From Pseudoalteromonas rubra (lineage in GTDB: Bacteria; Pseudomonadota; Gammaproteobacteria; Enterobacterales; Alteromonadaceae): a DNA stretch of 64,000 nucleotides. The stretch spans positions 930,001-994,000 of the forward strand of contig NZ_CP045430.1 of assembly GCF_005886805.2 (NCBI RefSeq), given 5' to 3'. The notes under the pieces were generated by a model. It was not told the DNA's origin. It saw only the letters and a list, made by a program, of their open reading frames with translations, and did no database searches. Of this stretch, positions 11,072 to 23,500 are shown one piece after another. The position numbers and the translations under genes are program-made. Every line of letters starts with the position of its first letter. Positions within the stretch are counted from its first letter, which is position 1.

Positions 11072-14000
11072 TAAATCTCACCATCCTCAACTAAATCCTG
11101 ATCGCAGATACTGTCTGCCGCCTGCGCATTGAGCTGTTGCATTCGCAGCAAGTCAATATGCTGGGCCAGCTGGGCCAGTGACTGCGCCGTAAAAATGTCC
11201 TGCATGTCTATCTGTTGTAGCTGTAATTCCGGGTCCGATGTAATCGCTCTGACCAGCTTGCTAACCAGCAGGGAGTGGCCACCCAAAGCAAAGAAATTGG
11301 CTGAGGTGCTTATCTCACTTTCCTGCAAATGCAGTAATTGCGCCCAGATGGCAACCAGGCGTTGTTCACTGTGTGTTTCAGGAGCAATGTATTCACCTTC
11401 AACAGCCGCTAAATCAGGCTCTGGCAGCGCACGCTTATCAATCTTGCCGTTACTGGTCAGTGGCCATTGAGAGACCGGAACAAACATCCCGGGTACCATA
11501 TAATCCGGCAGTTTGTCGGCCAGTTCCGTCTTAATGCGCTGGATAACCGCTTTATCATCATTAATATTTTCATGACCAGAGACACTATTTTTGGCATTTT
11601 TGTTGTTCAATTGAACATACGCCACTAAGTGTTTGGCACCCGTTGCACTGGTCGCAACAGTCACCACTGCCGCGTCGACATCAAGACAGTCGGCCAGCAA
11701 GCCTTCAATTTCACTGATCTCAATCCTGAAGCCGCGGATCTTAACCTGTTGGTCGATCCGACCCAGATATTCCAACTCGCCATCCGGCAGATATCGAACC
11801 AGGTCCCCTGTTTTATACAAGGTTTCGGTTACACATTTATTGTGCCCATCGAAATAAGGGTTAGAGACAAATCGCTCTGCGGTTTGCTCCGCTAACTGGT
11901 GGTAACCGCGTGCCAGTCCCACACCACTGATGTACAGCTCACCCACCACGCCCGGCGATAGCAAGGCAAGGTTACTATCCAGCACAAAGGCACTGGTGTT
12001 TTTCAGAGGCTTACCTATAGTAACTTTCTGTCCGGGACGTAACTCTGCCCAGGTGGCACAAATGGAGATCTCAGTCGGGCCATAAGCATTAACCATCCGG
12101 TACGCACCGCCCCACTGTTCAACCACTTCCTGGTCACAAGCTTCACCCCCTACTGCCAGCGCTTTAAGCGCCAAATCATCACGAAACTCCATCATGGCCA
12201 GGAATGCCGGTGGCAATAACACATGAGTAATGGCTTCACTGTGCAGCAGCTGACCTATGCTCTCCGGAGACAGACGCTGAACACTGTCGGCAATCACCAA
12301 AGTGGCACCACTCAGCAGTGCCATCACGTACTCCCAGGTGCCGGCATCAAAACTCATAGATGCAAAGTGCAATACTTTGCTTTGTCCATCCACTTTCAGA
12401 TAGTGACGGTGGTTAAACGCGATATTCACTATCCCTTTGTGCTCAAGCAGCACACCCTTTGGCTTGCCAGTCGACCCCGAAGTGTAAATGGCATAGGCCA
12501 AGTTTGAAGATGTCAGGCCAGCTACCAGCTCTCTTGGATTGTGGGTCGAATAATCGACAAACGTTTGCACCACTTGCTCATTACCCAAGCCGTCAATGCA
12601 GATACTGTGGTAATCGGTTAAATCCAGCTGCTCAATAATAAAATGCGTAGAGAGGATAATTTTAACGCCGGAGTTTTCCATCATGTAAGTTACGCGCTGA
12701 CGCGGGTAAGCCGGATCCAATGGTACATAGGCTGCACCGGCTTTAAGAATGGCCAGTGTACCGATGATCATTTCCAGCGAGCGCTCAACACATAAGCCGA
12801 TAAAGGTATCCGGCGTAACCTGATATTCACGGATCAGGAAGTGCGCCAGCTGGTTGGCACGCTCATTCAGTTCGCGATAGGTCAGCTGTTTGTTGCCGAA
12901 TTTAATGGCAAGCTGATCTGGGGTTTGCAGCGCCTGTTCTTCAAACACCTCATGAATACACTTATCGACCGGATAATCTGCCGAATTGTTATTCAGGCCG
13001 TTGATCAAATAGGATTCCAGCTTGTCACCCAAAATAGACAGTCGATTTAGTGGCAAGGCACGACGCGTCTGAGGCGACATATCCGCAAGCGCGATCAAGG
13101 CATTATTAAAGTGCTCACTCAGCTGCTCAACAAATTCAGCATCAAACAGAGCCACATCATAGTTCCAGATGGTCTCAACCTGGTTGTCGCTAATATTCAG
13201 CGCAATTTCCAGATCAAACTTGATCGCCGGATGACTGCCTTCCAGCGGTGACAGGCTCACATCTGGCAGTGCCATCAGGGCCGACTCATCGTTGCCATCA
13301 GTAAACTTATCATTGGTGGTCAGCATGATCTGCACCAAAGGTGTGTATGATGAAGTGCGTGGCAAGTTCAGCGCATCAATGAGCTGCTCAAAAGGCACAT
13401 CCTGATTCACCTGTGCGTTCATATGTACCTGACGTACATGAGCGAGATACGCTTCCAATGTGTTGTGGCGGGTATCAAGGCGCAAAGCCAGGGTGTTGAC
13501 AAAACAACCAATGAGCGGGCTAAGCGCCTCATCGGCACGGTTTGCCACCGGCGTGCCAATAACAATGTCTGACTGATTGCTATGACGGCTTAGTACTACA
13601 CCCAAAACAGCGTGCATCAACATAAACGGGCTCAGCTGGGCCTGTTTGGCAACCGCGCCTAACTGCTGTGCCACATACGCTGGCAACGTAGCGGTAACAT
13701 GCGCTCCCTGAGTCTGCTTTACTTCAGGACGATGATGCTGGGTTGGCAGGCTATGTGTCAGTGGCGCATCTTCCAGTGTCTGCTGCCAGAATGTCAGCTG
13801 CTTCTCAAACTCGCCGCCCTGCATTCTGTCTTTCTGCCAAACGGCAAAGTCAGCGTACTGCAACTCCAGCTCAGGCAATGGGTTGACCTGATCGGCCGCA
13901 AAAGCCCGATATAAGGTCACAAACTCATTGATCAGCACATCCATCGACCAACCGTCGGAAGCAATATGATGCAGCGTTAGCAGTAACACACCGCGCTGAT

Positions 14001-14595
14001 CATGACCAGTTCCCTGCAGTTTCACGTACTGTCCACGGATAGACAACTGCTGAGTCAAGTCAAATGGGCGCTGTGCTTCTTCAAGCAGGCACTGTGACAA
14101 CTGTGCCTGCTGCTGTTCTCCCTGACTGTCGCTGAGATCGACAAAGCCCAGCGTAAAATCGTGCTCTGGAAGCACATGCTGGCGTACTGCATCATCCTGC
14201 TCTCGATAGACAGTGCGCAAAATCTGATGACGCGTCACTATGGTGCTAAGCACCTTCTCAACCAAAGTCAGCTCCAGTGCGCCTTCCACATTCAGCGCAA
14301 CTGGCATGTTATACTGACTCTGCCCGGATTGCATTTGCTCCAGCAGCCAGAAGCGCTGCTGGGTATAAGAGAGCACACAGCCATCCGGATAATGTCCGGG
14401 TTGCGGCCCCTGCGCATTGCCAGATGTCCCTTCTGCATGAGACAGAAATGCAATGATCTCTGCCTTGTTTGCGATGATGTCCTGTTTCAGTGTGGCCGGA
14501 AATTCGCTCACCGTCAGGTCAAAATGTAACGCGCCCTCTTTGGCATACAGATAAACGCCTTGGTCTGCTGCCGATTTAACTAATTGTGCAATCAT
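11071..14595 (-). CDS. NRPS E, single module (predicted aromatic residue)
   Basis: A 1174-residue one-module NRPS: TubC docking domain 1-55, C domain (LCL; VLSYTQQRFWLLEQM start, HHIASDGWS ~212), A domain (YTSGSTGKPKG ~706, NGKIDKRALPEP near the end) and T domain (GGHSL ~1106). The code read by eye is DAWLAGAICK. The frame resembles the Phe-type DAWTIAAICK/DAWTIAAVCK, but small residues at positions 299 and 301 would enlarge the pocket, so Trp or another bulky aromatic is plausible; this is not a recognised exact code. The acidic tail DLVEDGEI is a candidate docking peptide for F. The start overlaps the stop of D as TAATG, and the stop overlaps the start of F in the same way. The C domain is the ordinary L-type, so the Ala delivered by D should be L. 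Confidence 0.95.
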   Translation of the reverse strand: MIAQLVKSAADQGVYLYAKEGALHFDLTVSEFPATLKQDIIANKAEIIAFLSHAEGTSGNAQGPQPGHYPDGCVLSYTQQRFWLLEQMQSGQSQYNMPVALNVEGALELTLVEKVLSTIVTRHQILRTVYREQDDAVRQHVLPEHDFTLGFVDLSDSQGEQQQAQLSQCLLEEAQRPFDLTQQLSIRGQYVKLQGTGHDQRGVLLLTLHHIASDGWSMDVLINEFVTLYRAFAADQVNPLPELELQYADFAVWQKDRMQGGEFEKQLTFWQQTLEDAPLTHSLPTQHHRPEVKQTQGAHVTATLPAYVAQQLGAVAKQAQLSPFMLMHAVLGVVLSRHSNQSDIVIGTPVANRADEALSPLIGCFVNTLALRLDTRHNTLEAYLAHVRQVHMNAQVNQDVPFEQLIDALNLPRTSSYTPLVQIMLTTNDKFTDGNDESALMALPDVSLSPLEGSHPAIKFDLEIALNISDNQVETIWNYDVALFDAEFVEQLSEHFNNALIALADMSPQTRRALPLNRLSILGDKLESYLINGLNNNSADYPVDKCIHEVFEEQALQTPDQLAIKFGNKQLTYRELNERANQLAHFLIREYQVTPDTFIGLCVERSLEMIIGTLAILKAGAAYVPLDPAYPRQRVTYMMENSGVKIILSTHFIIEQLDLTDYHSICIDGLGNEQVVQTFVDYSTHNPRELVAGLTSSNLAYAIYTSGSTGKPKGVLLEHKGIVNIAFNHRHYLKVDGQSKVLHFASMSFDAGTWEYVMALLSGATLVIADSVQRLSPESIGQLLHSEAITHVLLPPAFLAMMEFRDDLALKALAVGGEACDQEVVEQWGGAYRMVNAYGPTEISICATWAELRPGQKVTIGKPLKNTSAFVLDSNLALLSPGVVGELYISGVGLARGYHQLAEQTAERFVSNPYFDGHNKCVTETLYKTGDLVRYLPDGELEYLGRIDQQVKIRGFRIEISEIEGLLADCLDVDAAVVTVATSATGAKHLVAYVQLNNKNAKNSVSGHENINDDKAVIQRIKTELADKLPDYMVPGMFVPVSQWPLTSNGKIDKRALPEPDLAAVEGEYIAPETHSEQRLVAIWAQLLHLQESEISTSANFFALGGHSLLVSKLVRAITSDPELQLQQIDMQDIFTAQSLAQLAQHIDLLRMQQLNAQAADSICDQDLVEDGEI

Positions 14596-17500
14596 TATAG
14601 TGTTCCACTCATCATTACCGATTCATTGGCTTTTTTGTCTTCGAGATATTTTTGTGCCTGCTTGCTCTCAATTACCTTCGAAAGGACCGCTAATTCTGCA
14701 GCGTCGTAAATTTCCCGTAATGTCAGCTCGATTTCGAACTGGGTTTTAATTGCCCCCGCCAGCTTGATCAGATAGAGCGAATGACCGCCCAACTCAAAGA
14801 AGTTGGCGCTGGTACTGATCTGCTCTTTGTTCAGATCGAGCAGCTCCGCCCAAATTGCCACCAGGGCATGCTCTGTCTCACTTTGCGGTGCAATGTATTC
14901 CTGACCTGCCAACATACCTTGCGGTGCTGGCAGGGCTTTTTTATCTATTTTTCCATTTGGCGTCAGCGGCCACTCATCTATCAACACGAACTGGCCTGGG
15001 ATCATGTGCGCCGGTAAGTCGCCTTCCAGCGCACTTTTCACGTCGCTTAACCTGGCTTGTTGCCGTGTCACATTATCGACTTCCTCTCTTGTCTCACATG
15101 TGAGACAAGGCTGTAGATAGGCCACCAGATAATGTCCACCATCGCTGTGTTCGCGTGCCATCACCAGGGATGTCGCCACATCCGGGTGGGTATTAAGGCG
15201 ATGCTCGATTTCCCCCAACTCAATCCTGAAGCCCCGGATCTTAACCTGGTCATCTATTCGTCCAATAAATTCAAAATGACCATCTTCGCGATAACGCACC
15301 AAATCGCCGGTGCGGTACAAGCGCTTGCTGTTATTGACTCCCTCCGTTTCATAGTAAGGGTTATCAATAAAACGTTCGGCCGTCAGTTCAGGGCGATTTA
15401 AATAACCCCGTGCAACACCAGCACCACCCAGATAGAGCTCACCCACACTGCCGGTCGGTAGCAGCTCCTGAGCACTCCCCAGCACATACGCCTGGCTGTT
15501 GGCGATTACCCGGCCAATGTCCGGCACCTGATCCAATGCGGTGGTAAAACGTGCCGCTGTTGAATAGGTAGTATCTTCCGACGGACCATATAAGTTGCAT
15601 ACCGCCACACCCGGACAGGCCTCTAAAATCTGATTTACCTGCTGCGCAGTCAGCGGCTCACCTGCGAGGTTAATGACTTTCACCCCTTCAGGTACCGCGC
15701 CCACTTCCAGCAATGCCTTCATCGCCGATGGCACAGTATTGATCATACTGATGTCTAACTGCTGCTCAGCGAGCGTCATGGCATTTTGTACAATCACGCT
15801 CTGATAACCAAAACACAGTGGCAAGAACAACTCGTAAATCGACAAGTCAAAGTTCAGTGACGTCGAAGCCAGCACTTTGCCCAGTTCAGCATCGCTGTAG
15901 GCTTGTTTCGCCCACTGCAACATTGCCACGGTATTGCCATGTTCAATCATCACGCCCTTCGGCTTGCCGGTCGACCCTGAAGTGTAAATCAGGTAAGCCA
16001 GACTCTGGGCCGACACGCCGGTTTCTGCCCGCGTTAAATTGTGCGCAGGATAAGCTGAAAATATGTCGTGGTTATGTGACTCTGGTGTGTCCAGTAAAAC
16101 GACGTTAGCATACCCCAGTGTTATCCCTTCTGCAACATTCTGTTGACTTAACACCACATCTAAACGCGCATCTTCAACCAGATAAGCCAGACGCGATTGC
16201 GGGTAGTTCGGATCCAACGGTACATAGGCGCCACCGGCTTTGAGGATACCCCAAATCCCAATCACCATTTCCAGCGAGCGCTCTACACACAAGCCCACTA
16301 ACGAATCCGGTCCGATATTGTGCTCCGCGCGCAGATAATGGGCCACTTGGTTGGCTCTGCTATTAAGCTCACCATAGCTCAGAGTCTGCTCACCAAAGCG
16401 CAGTGCAATCTGCTCCGGAGCCGCTGCGGCCTGCTGCTCAAACAATTCATGAATACACAGCTCGCGCGGATAATCCAGCGCTGTGTCATTCCAGCTGTGT
16501 AGCTGCTGTTGACGCTCGGCATCATCCAGCACACATAAACTCTGCACCGCTGTGCTGCTCTGGCTGTCCAGTAAATCCAGCACCTGAGTCAGGGTCACTT
16601 GCAGGTACTGTGCAATGCGCGCCGCCGGGGCACGTTTATCCACCTGAAGTTCAAACCCAAAGCCATCGCCGAAGTCATCCACCGAGAGGTTGAACGGATA
16701 GTTGGTGCGCTCTTCACTGGCCAGCACTTTAAACCCGGCATCCTGCTCCAGCTGAGACTCCGCTACCGCCGAGTGACGATAGTTCAGCATCGCGCTGAAC
16801 AGGGGCAGCTGACCGCTCACACCGCTGCAACGCTGCGCCTCGGCCAGCGACACCTGCTCGTACGGCATCAAGGCACGCAGGTCATCATTAATGTGTGCCA
16901 GCAGGCTCATCGCATCCTGCTCACTCAGCGACACTCGCAATGGCAGGGTGTTAATCATCATCCCCATCAGCTGGCTGCTCAGGCCATCATCGCTCATACG
17001 ACCGGATAAGACGGTGCCGAACACCACCTCCGACTGACCACTACACACTCCCAGCACTTTTGCCCAGACCAGATGGAACAGGGCAGCCGGACTACTGTGA
17101 TACTGACGGGTCAGACGGCGAATGCGCTGCGCCTGTACGTCATCAAGGGTGACATGCACCGTCTCAATGCCCGAGCCATCATTCAGCACATCCGTCAGAC
17201 CATAAGGCAATGTGGGTTCGCTGACATCCCCAAGCATTTCACCGAAGAAGGTTTCGGTATCCAGACTCGCTGTGCGTGCCAGGGTGCGACCGACAAACTC
17301 CCGGTATGGCACCGGCTCTGCCAGACTCGCTTCATTGCCGTTCAGCAGCGCTGTTAATTCATGGACCAGAATTTCCAGCGAGACGTGATCTGAGATCAGG
17401 TGATGCTCACACAACAGCGCATAATGCTTGCCCTGCGCAGCGTCTTCACACACGCTCAGTTGCAACAGCGGCGCGTTTTCCAGCTCAATCCACAGCGGCT

Positions 17501-20500
17501 GCTCAGCCACATGGGCATTGAACGCGGCCCAGACATCCGCTTCCTCGCTGAAGTCCAGCTCAGTCACGGGCAGCGCTACCTCACGCTGTACCACCTGAAG
17601 TGCAGTGGTGCGGTTGCGCCATAAGATGGCGGTGCGCAGCACATCGTGGCGGGCAATCAGGGTATTCAGTGCCCATTTAAAGCGCTCAAGGGACTCGTGG
17701 CTGTCGAACTCAAACGTGGTGCTGGTAACATACGGGTCCTGCCCTTCACTCATGGTGTGTACAAACAGCACGCCTTCTTGCAACGGTGCCAGCGGGTAGA
17801 TGTCCTGAATATTGGCCATGCCACCGGGGATGGTCTGGGCAATATCCGTGAGCTGTTGCTCATCCAGCTCAGTGAGCGTCACCATCTCCGGGGTGATCTG
17901 GGTGCAATCCGCCGGAATTAAATTGGCGGGCACACAACTTGATTCCTCACTCCCAAGTGCCCGAACCTGGCGCGCCATGTCCTGTAGCGTGTGTGCCCTG
18001 AACAAGGCCTGCACGTCCGCCTGATACTGACGTGCGCGCAGCTGACTGACCAGCTGCATAATCAGCAATGAATGGCCCCCCAGCGCGAAGAAATTAGCAT
18101 GGACACCCACCTTATCGACGTCCAGCGACAACAGCGACGCGACGATGTCGACCACCATTTTCTCGGCGTCGGTTTGTGGTGCCTGATAAGGCTGCTCCAC
18201 CGTTTTAGCTGGCAGGGCCAGCAGTGCTCGCTTGTCCAGTTTGCCATTGGCCGTCAGCGGCCACTGAGCAACAAAACTATAAGCCGACGGCACCATGTAA
18301 TCCGGCAGGTTGCCGCTCAGGTGCTGTTGCAGTGCGTCAATCAGACTGCTGTCTTGCTCACTTTGAATGAAAGCGCGCAGTACCTTGCCACCTTGCTTAC
18401 CGGCCTCGGCCAGTACCACCGCCGATTCAACCCGTTCATGACTCATCAGCTGGGTTTCTATCTCACCCAGCTCCACCCGGAAACCACGGATCTTGACCTG
18501 ATCATCGCTGCGTCCGACAAACTCAATTTCGCCGTCTGCGCCGATACGCACTAAGTCACCGGTTTTGTATAAACGCGCGCTCAATGCCGGGTTAGCCGGA
18601 TCACAATACGGGTTATCAATAAAGCGCTCGGCGGTGAGCTCGCTTTGATGTAAATAACCACTGGCCAGACACTGACCACTGACATACAGCTCACCGACTA
18701 CGCCCGGCGGGCATAACGTCAGCTGCTCGCTGAGTACCAGAGTCGCAGTATTGACGTTGGCGCGGCCAATGGGCACCGCACGCGGGTCATCGTAACCACC
18801 GCTGATAGCATAGCCGGATGCGGTGACTGTGGTCTCAGTTGGACCATAGGTATTGAGCAGCACAAAGCCCGGTTTAAGGGAAGCTACCGATTGTTTATCC
18901 AGCGCTTCACCGCCGACAATCACCAGTCGCAGTACCAGGGATTCAAGCTCCGCTTCGCTCAGCGCCAGCATATGCCAGAACGCCGTTGGCAGGCTGGCTA
19001 CACTGATGGCATGGCTGTCGCAGAAGGCGATAAAGGCCTCGCGACTCAGCGACACGTCTTCATCCCGCAGCACCAGGGTGGCGCCCTGCGTCAATGTCGC
19101 CAGCCATTCTTCGACGAAAATATCGAAGTTCATAGTAGAGAACTGCAACACGTTGTCAGCTTCGGTGATTTCGTAGCGCTGCTCGCAGTTAGCGGCAAAG
19201 TTGATCAGGTTATGATGACTTATCATCACGCCTTTGGGGTTACCGGTTGAGCCCGAGGTGTACATCACATAGGCCAGATTATCCGGGGCCAGCGCCACAT
19301 CCGGATTGCTGATTGGATAGTTTGCAAACTGACTGGCGTTATCCAGCAGCACAGCCGTGACGTTAAAATCGTTCAGGATCCCGGCAACTTTTTGCTGGGT
19401 CAATACCACAGACAAGCCGGTGTCTTCGACCATGTACGCTAAACGTTCCTGCGGATAATCCGGGTCCAGCGGCACATAGGCCCCGCCTGCTTTAAGGATG
19501 GCCAGCACCGCCACCATCATTTCCAGCGAGCGGCCCACACACAGACCCACCAGCGTATCCGGGCCCACCTGATGCTCGGCCCGTAAATAATGCGCCAGCT
19601 GATTGGCGCGTTCGTTGAGCAGGTGATAGGTCAGGAAATCATCGTCATAGCTGACGGCAACACGGCCCATCGTTTTCGCGGCCTGTTGCTCAAACAGTTG
19701 GTGTACCGAAGCTTGTGGTAAGGCCACAGCCGGCCCTTGCTGTGCACTCAGTAACGCCTGGCGCTGCTCGGCAGAGTACGCTGTCCACTGAGCCGGTGAT
19801 TCTTCGGAATCTCGCATTGCGTGGTGCAATAAGTTATCGATGGCAGTATTCATCAAGTCAGCCACCAGCGCCAATGGAACGCGCGCATCAGCCTGGAAGT
19901 CGAGGGTGAACTCATCACCAAAGTCATTGACCGACAGATCCAGCGGATAGTTGCTGCGTTCACGTACTGCAGCAATGTCATAAAGGCTGCTTTGTTGCTC
20001 ATCGAGGTTTTCAGAGTGGCGGAAATTCAGCGTGGTGCTGAACAAGGGCGAACTGGCATCAACCTGAGAGTGGCGCTGCGCTTCGGCCAGTGCCACCTGC
20101 TCGTAAGGGATCAATCCCTGCAGCTGATCATGTACCTGAGTCAGCAAGGCTCTGGCATCTACATTGGCCAGCTGTACGCGCACCGGCAAGGTATTGATCA
20201 GCATACCCAGCATGCGTTCTACGCCCGCTTCACCACTCATACGCCCGGACAATACAGTACCAAATACCACATCCTGCAAATTACAACAGTGGCTCAGCAC
20301 CTGTGCCCAGGCAGCATGGAACAACACCGCCGGACCCATTTGTAACTGCCGCGACAGCTGACGAATACGTTCACCCTGCTCTGCTGCCAGCGCATAGCTG
20401 AGCTCCTGCGAATTCGACCCATCACCCAGCGTATCTGCCAGGCCAAAAGGTAAAGTTGGCGTATCAACATCTCCCAGACGCGCCGAGAAAAATGCCGCAC

Positions 20501-23500
20501 TGTCGAGGGTGTTGGCAATGTGTTGTGATTTGGCAACGAATTCGCGATACGGTACTTGTGGCGGTAAACTGGCCTGCTCGCCCGCCACACACATGGCCAG
20601 CTCTTCCAGGATCAATTCAACCGACACATGGTCAGTGATCAGGTGGTGATGTTTAAACAAAGCATGCACTTTACCACTGTGCTCATCCCGAATAACCTGC
20701 ATGCGTACCAGCGGTGCCTGCTCTACATCGATTTTATGATTACCATGCTCAACGAACTCATTAAATGCGGCCAGCACATCTTGCTCAGCACCGAAGTCCA
20801 GCCACTCAACCAGACTGCCCACCTCGCGCTGCACCACCTGCACCGCCTGTTCACGGCCGCGCCAGAGGATCACACTGCGCAAAATATCATGACGAGCAAC
20901 GACCTGCTCCAGAGCCGCAACGAAAGACTCAAACTTTGCCTCATCTGCAAAGGTCAGTGCCGCAGAAATCACATACGGGTCAAACTCCTGCTGCAAGGAG
21001 TGTGCAAATAAAATGCCTTCCTGCAGTGGTGCCAGCGGGTAAATATCCTGAATGTTTGCCATGCCACCCGGCACCTGCTCAGACAAGGTATCAATATCGC
21101 TTTGACTCAGGCTGATCAGAGGTAACATCTCAGGTGTAATGGCTGTGGTGTCAGCCGTTATGCCATTTGCGGGCACTTGCCAGCTATGCTGTGCTTCCAG
21201 CGTACTGACAGTTAAGGCCATTTCGGCCAGCGTCTGGGCTTTAAAGATAGCCGCCGCTTCTGCCGTATACCCGGCCTGTTTAAGGCGGGCATGGATCTTC
21301 ATGACCAACAAGGAGTGGCCGCCCAACTCAAAGAAGTTCGCGGTACGACTGACTTTGCTCGTTTCAATACCAAGTAGTTGTGACCAAATCTCACTCAGCA
21401 GGCATTCAATATCGCCCTGTGGTGCCTCGTACTGGCCCTGTCCTGCGGCCATATCAGGCTCTGGCAGCGCACGCTTATCAATTTTACCATTCGCATTCAA
21501 AGGCCACTGCATCATAGCCACAAATGCGCCGGGAACCATGTAAGCCGGTAAACTATCACCCAGCGCCTCACTTAACCAGTGACTCAGCGTCTGGTCTTCA
21601 GGCACCTGAACCGCAGGCTCGACATAGGCCACTATCATGGCATTGTTACTAAGATCTTTGCGGGCAACGACTAGTGCCTGCTCAACCTGCTCCAGCGCAT
21701 TCAGCGTGTGCTCGATTTCACCCAACTCTACGCGGAAACCCCGGATCTTAATCTGATCGTCTACTCGTCCAACGTACACAATCTCGCCCTGTTCATCATA
21801 ACGCACCAGGTCGCCAGATCGATATAAGCGCTGAGGCTGTCCCTCACGCCCGGCAAAAGGGTTTTCAATGAAACGCTCAGCACTAAGCTCAGCCAGGTTG
21901 AGATATCCCAGCGCCAGTCCATCACCACCGAGGTAAAGTTCGCCAACAGATCCAACAGGCAGAAGTTGCTGTTGTGCAGACAAGATATAACAACGGTCTC
22001 CACAAATTCCGCGGCCAATCGGCAACACGCCTCGGGCGATATCGTCGTTGTTAACCGCGTACCAGGTCGAAAAGGTGGTGTTTTCTGTCGGTCCATAGAC
22101 ATGAACAAACCGACAATCTGGATTGCTGCTCAGTGCCTTTTCCCAGCTATTAAGACGAGCAGCCTCACCGCCAGACAACACGCAACGCAATGAATCCTGG
22201 GTAACGCCGGTACGGCTCCATTCATCAAACAACCCGGTTGTCAGGAACATATCAGTGATCTGCTGCTCAAAAATCACCTCGTCCAGACGAGACACGGTTA
22301 AAAACTCATCCGGGAACAGCACACAGCGACCGCCGTTAAGTAGCGGCCCCCAGATTTCTATGGTCGCAGCATCAAAGGCAATGTTGGCACATTGTAAGAA
22401 GGCTGTCTCACCACCAAGCTGAATAAAGTCAGGGTTATCCACCAGGCGTACGACCGCGCGGTGCGGTGTCATTACCCCTTTAGGATTACCCGTTGAGCCT
22501 GACGTGTAAATGATATACGCCAGAGACTCTGGCGATTGAGTATTGGCATACAGCGGATTATCAGTACCATACTGCTCAAAACGTGCACTATGGGTGTCCA
22601 CAGCCAGTAATTCGGCATCGCTAAATGCCAGTCGCTCACTTAGCGCCTGCTCCGTCAATATCACCTGTGCACCGCTGTCCGACAGCATAAACTCCAGACG
22701 GGACTGAGGGTAATTAGGCTCCAATGGCAAATAGGCACCACCGGCTTTCAATATCGCCAAAGTGGCAACCACCATCTGAATGGAGCGACCAATACACAAG
22801 CCTACTAAAGTGCCATCAGCAACCTTATGTTGCTCACGTAAGTAATGTGCCAGCTGGTTTGCCTGAGCATTCAGCTCACCATAGCTGAGTGTCTGCTCAT
22901 TGAGTTGTAGCGCAATGGCGTCCGGCGTTGCTGCGGCCTGTGCTTCAAACAACTGTTGGATCTGCATGTCACTGCGATACCAGGGCGCACTCGCCTGCCA
23001 CTGCACCAACTGATGTTGCTGTGCCAGCTCAGGCAGCACGCTGTATGAGACGGGCTGATCCGGTGTTTCTTCTAATGCTGTCACAAGCTGCGTCAGCGCG
23101 TTGGTGAGATAAGCTGCAACCTGCTGTACTTCGACCTGCTGATCGATTTGATACTCAAGCGAGAAACCTTGTCCCAGGTCGTTCACTGACAAACCGAATG
23201 GGTAGTTGGTGCGCTCTTTGGCAGTCAGCAAAGTCCAGGCAGCATTATCCTGCTGCAGCGCGGTCATATCATCCTGCGTCGCAGAATGACGGTAGTTCAG
23301 CATGGCGCTAAACAGCGTTGCACCGCTGGCAAGACCGCTATATTTTTGTGCTTCAGCGAGCGATACCTGCTCATAGGGCAGCAATGCTTTAAGGCTCTGA
23401 TCAACTCGCTTAAGTTGCGCCAGCACCGGGGCATCATCCAGAGAAACACGCAATGGCAGAGTGTTTATCATCATCCCCATCATGCTCTCAATACCCGCCA

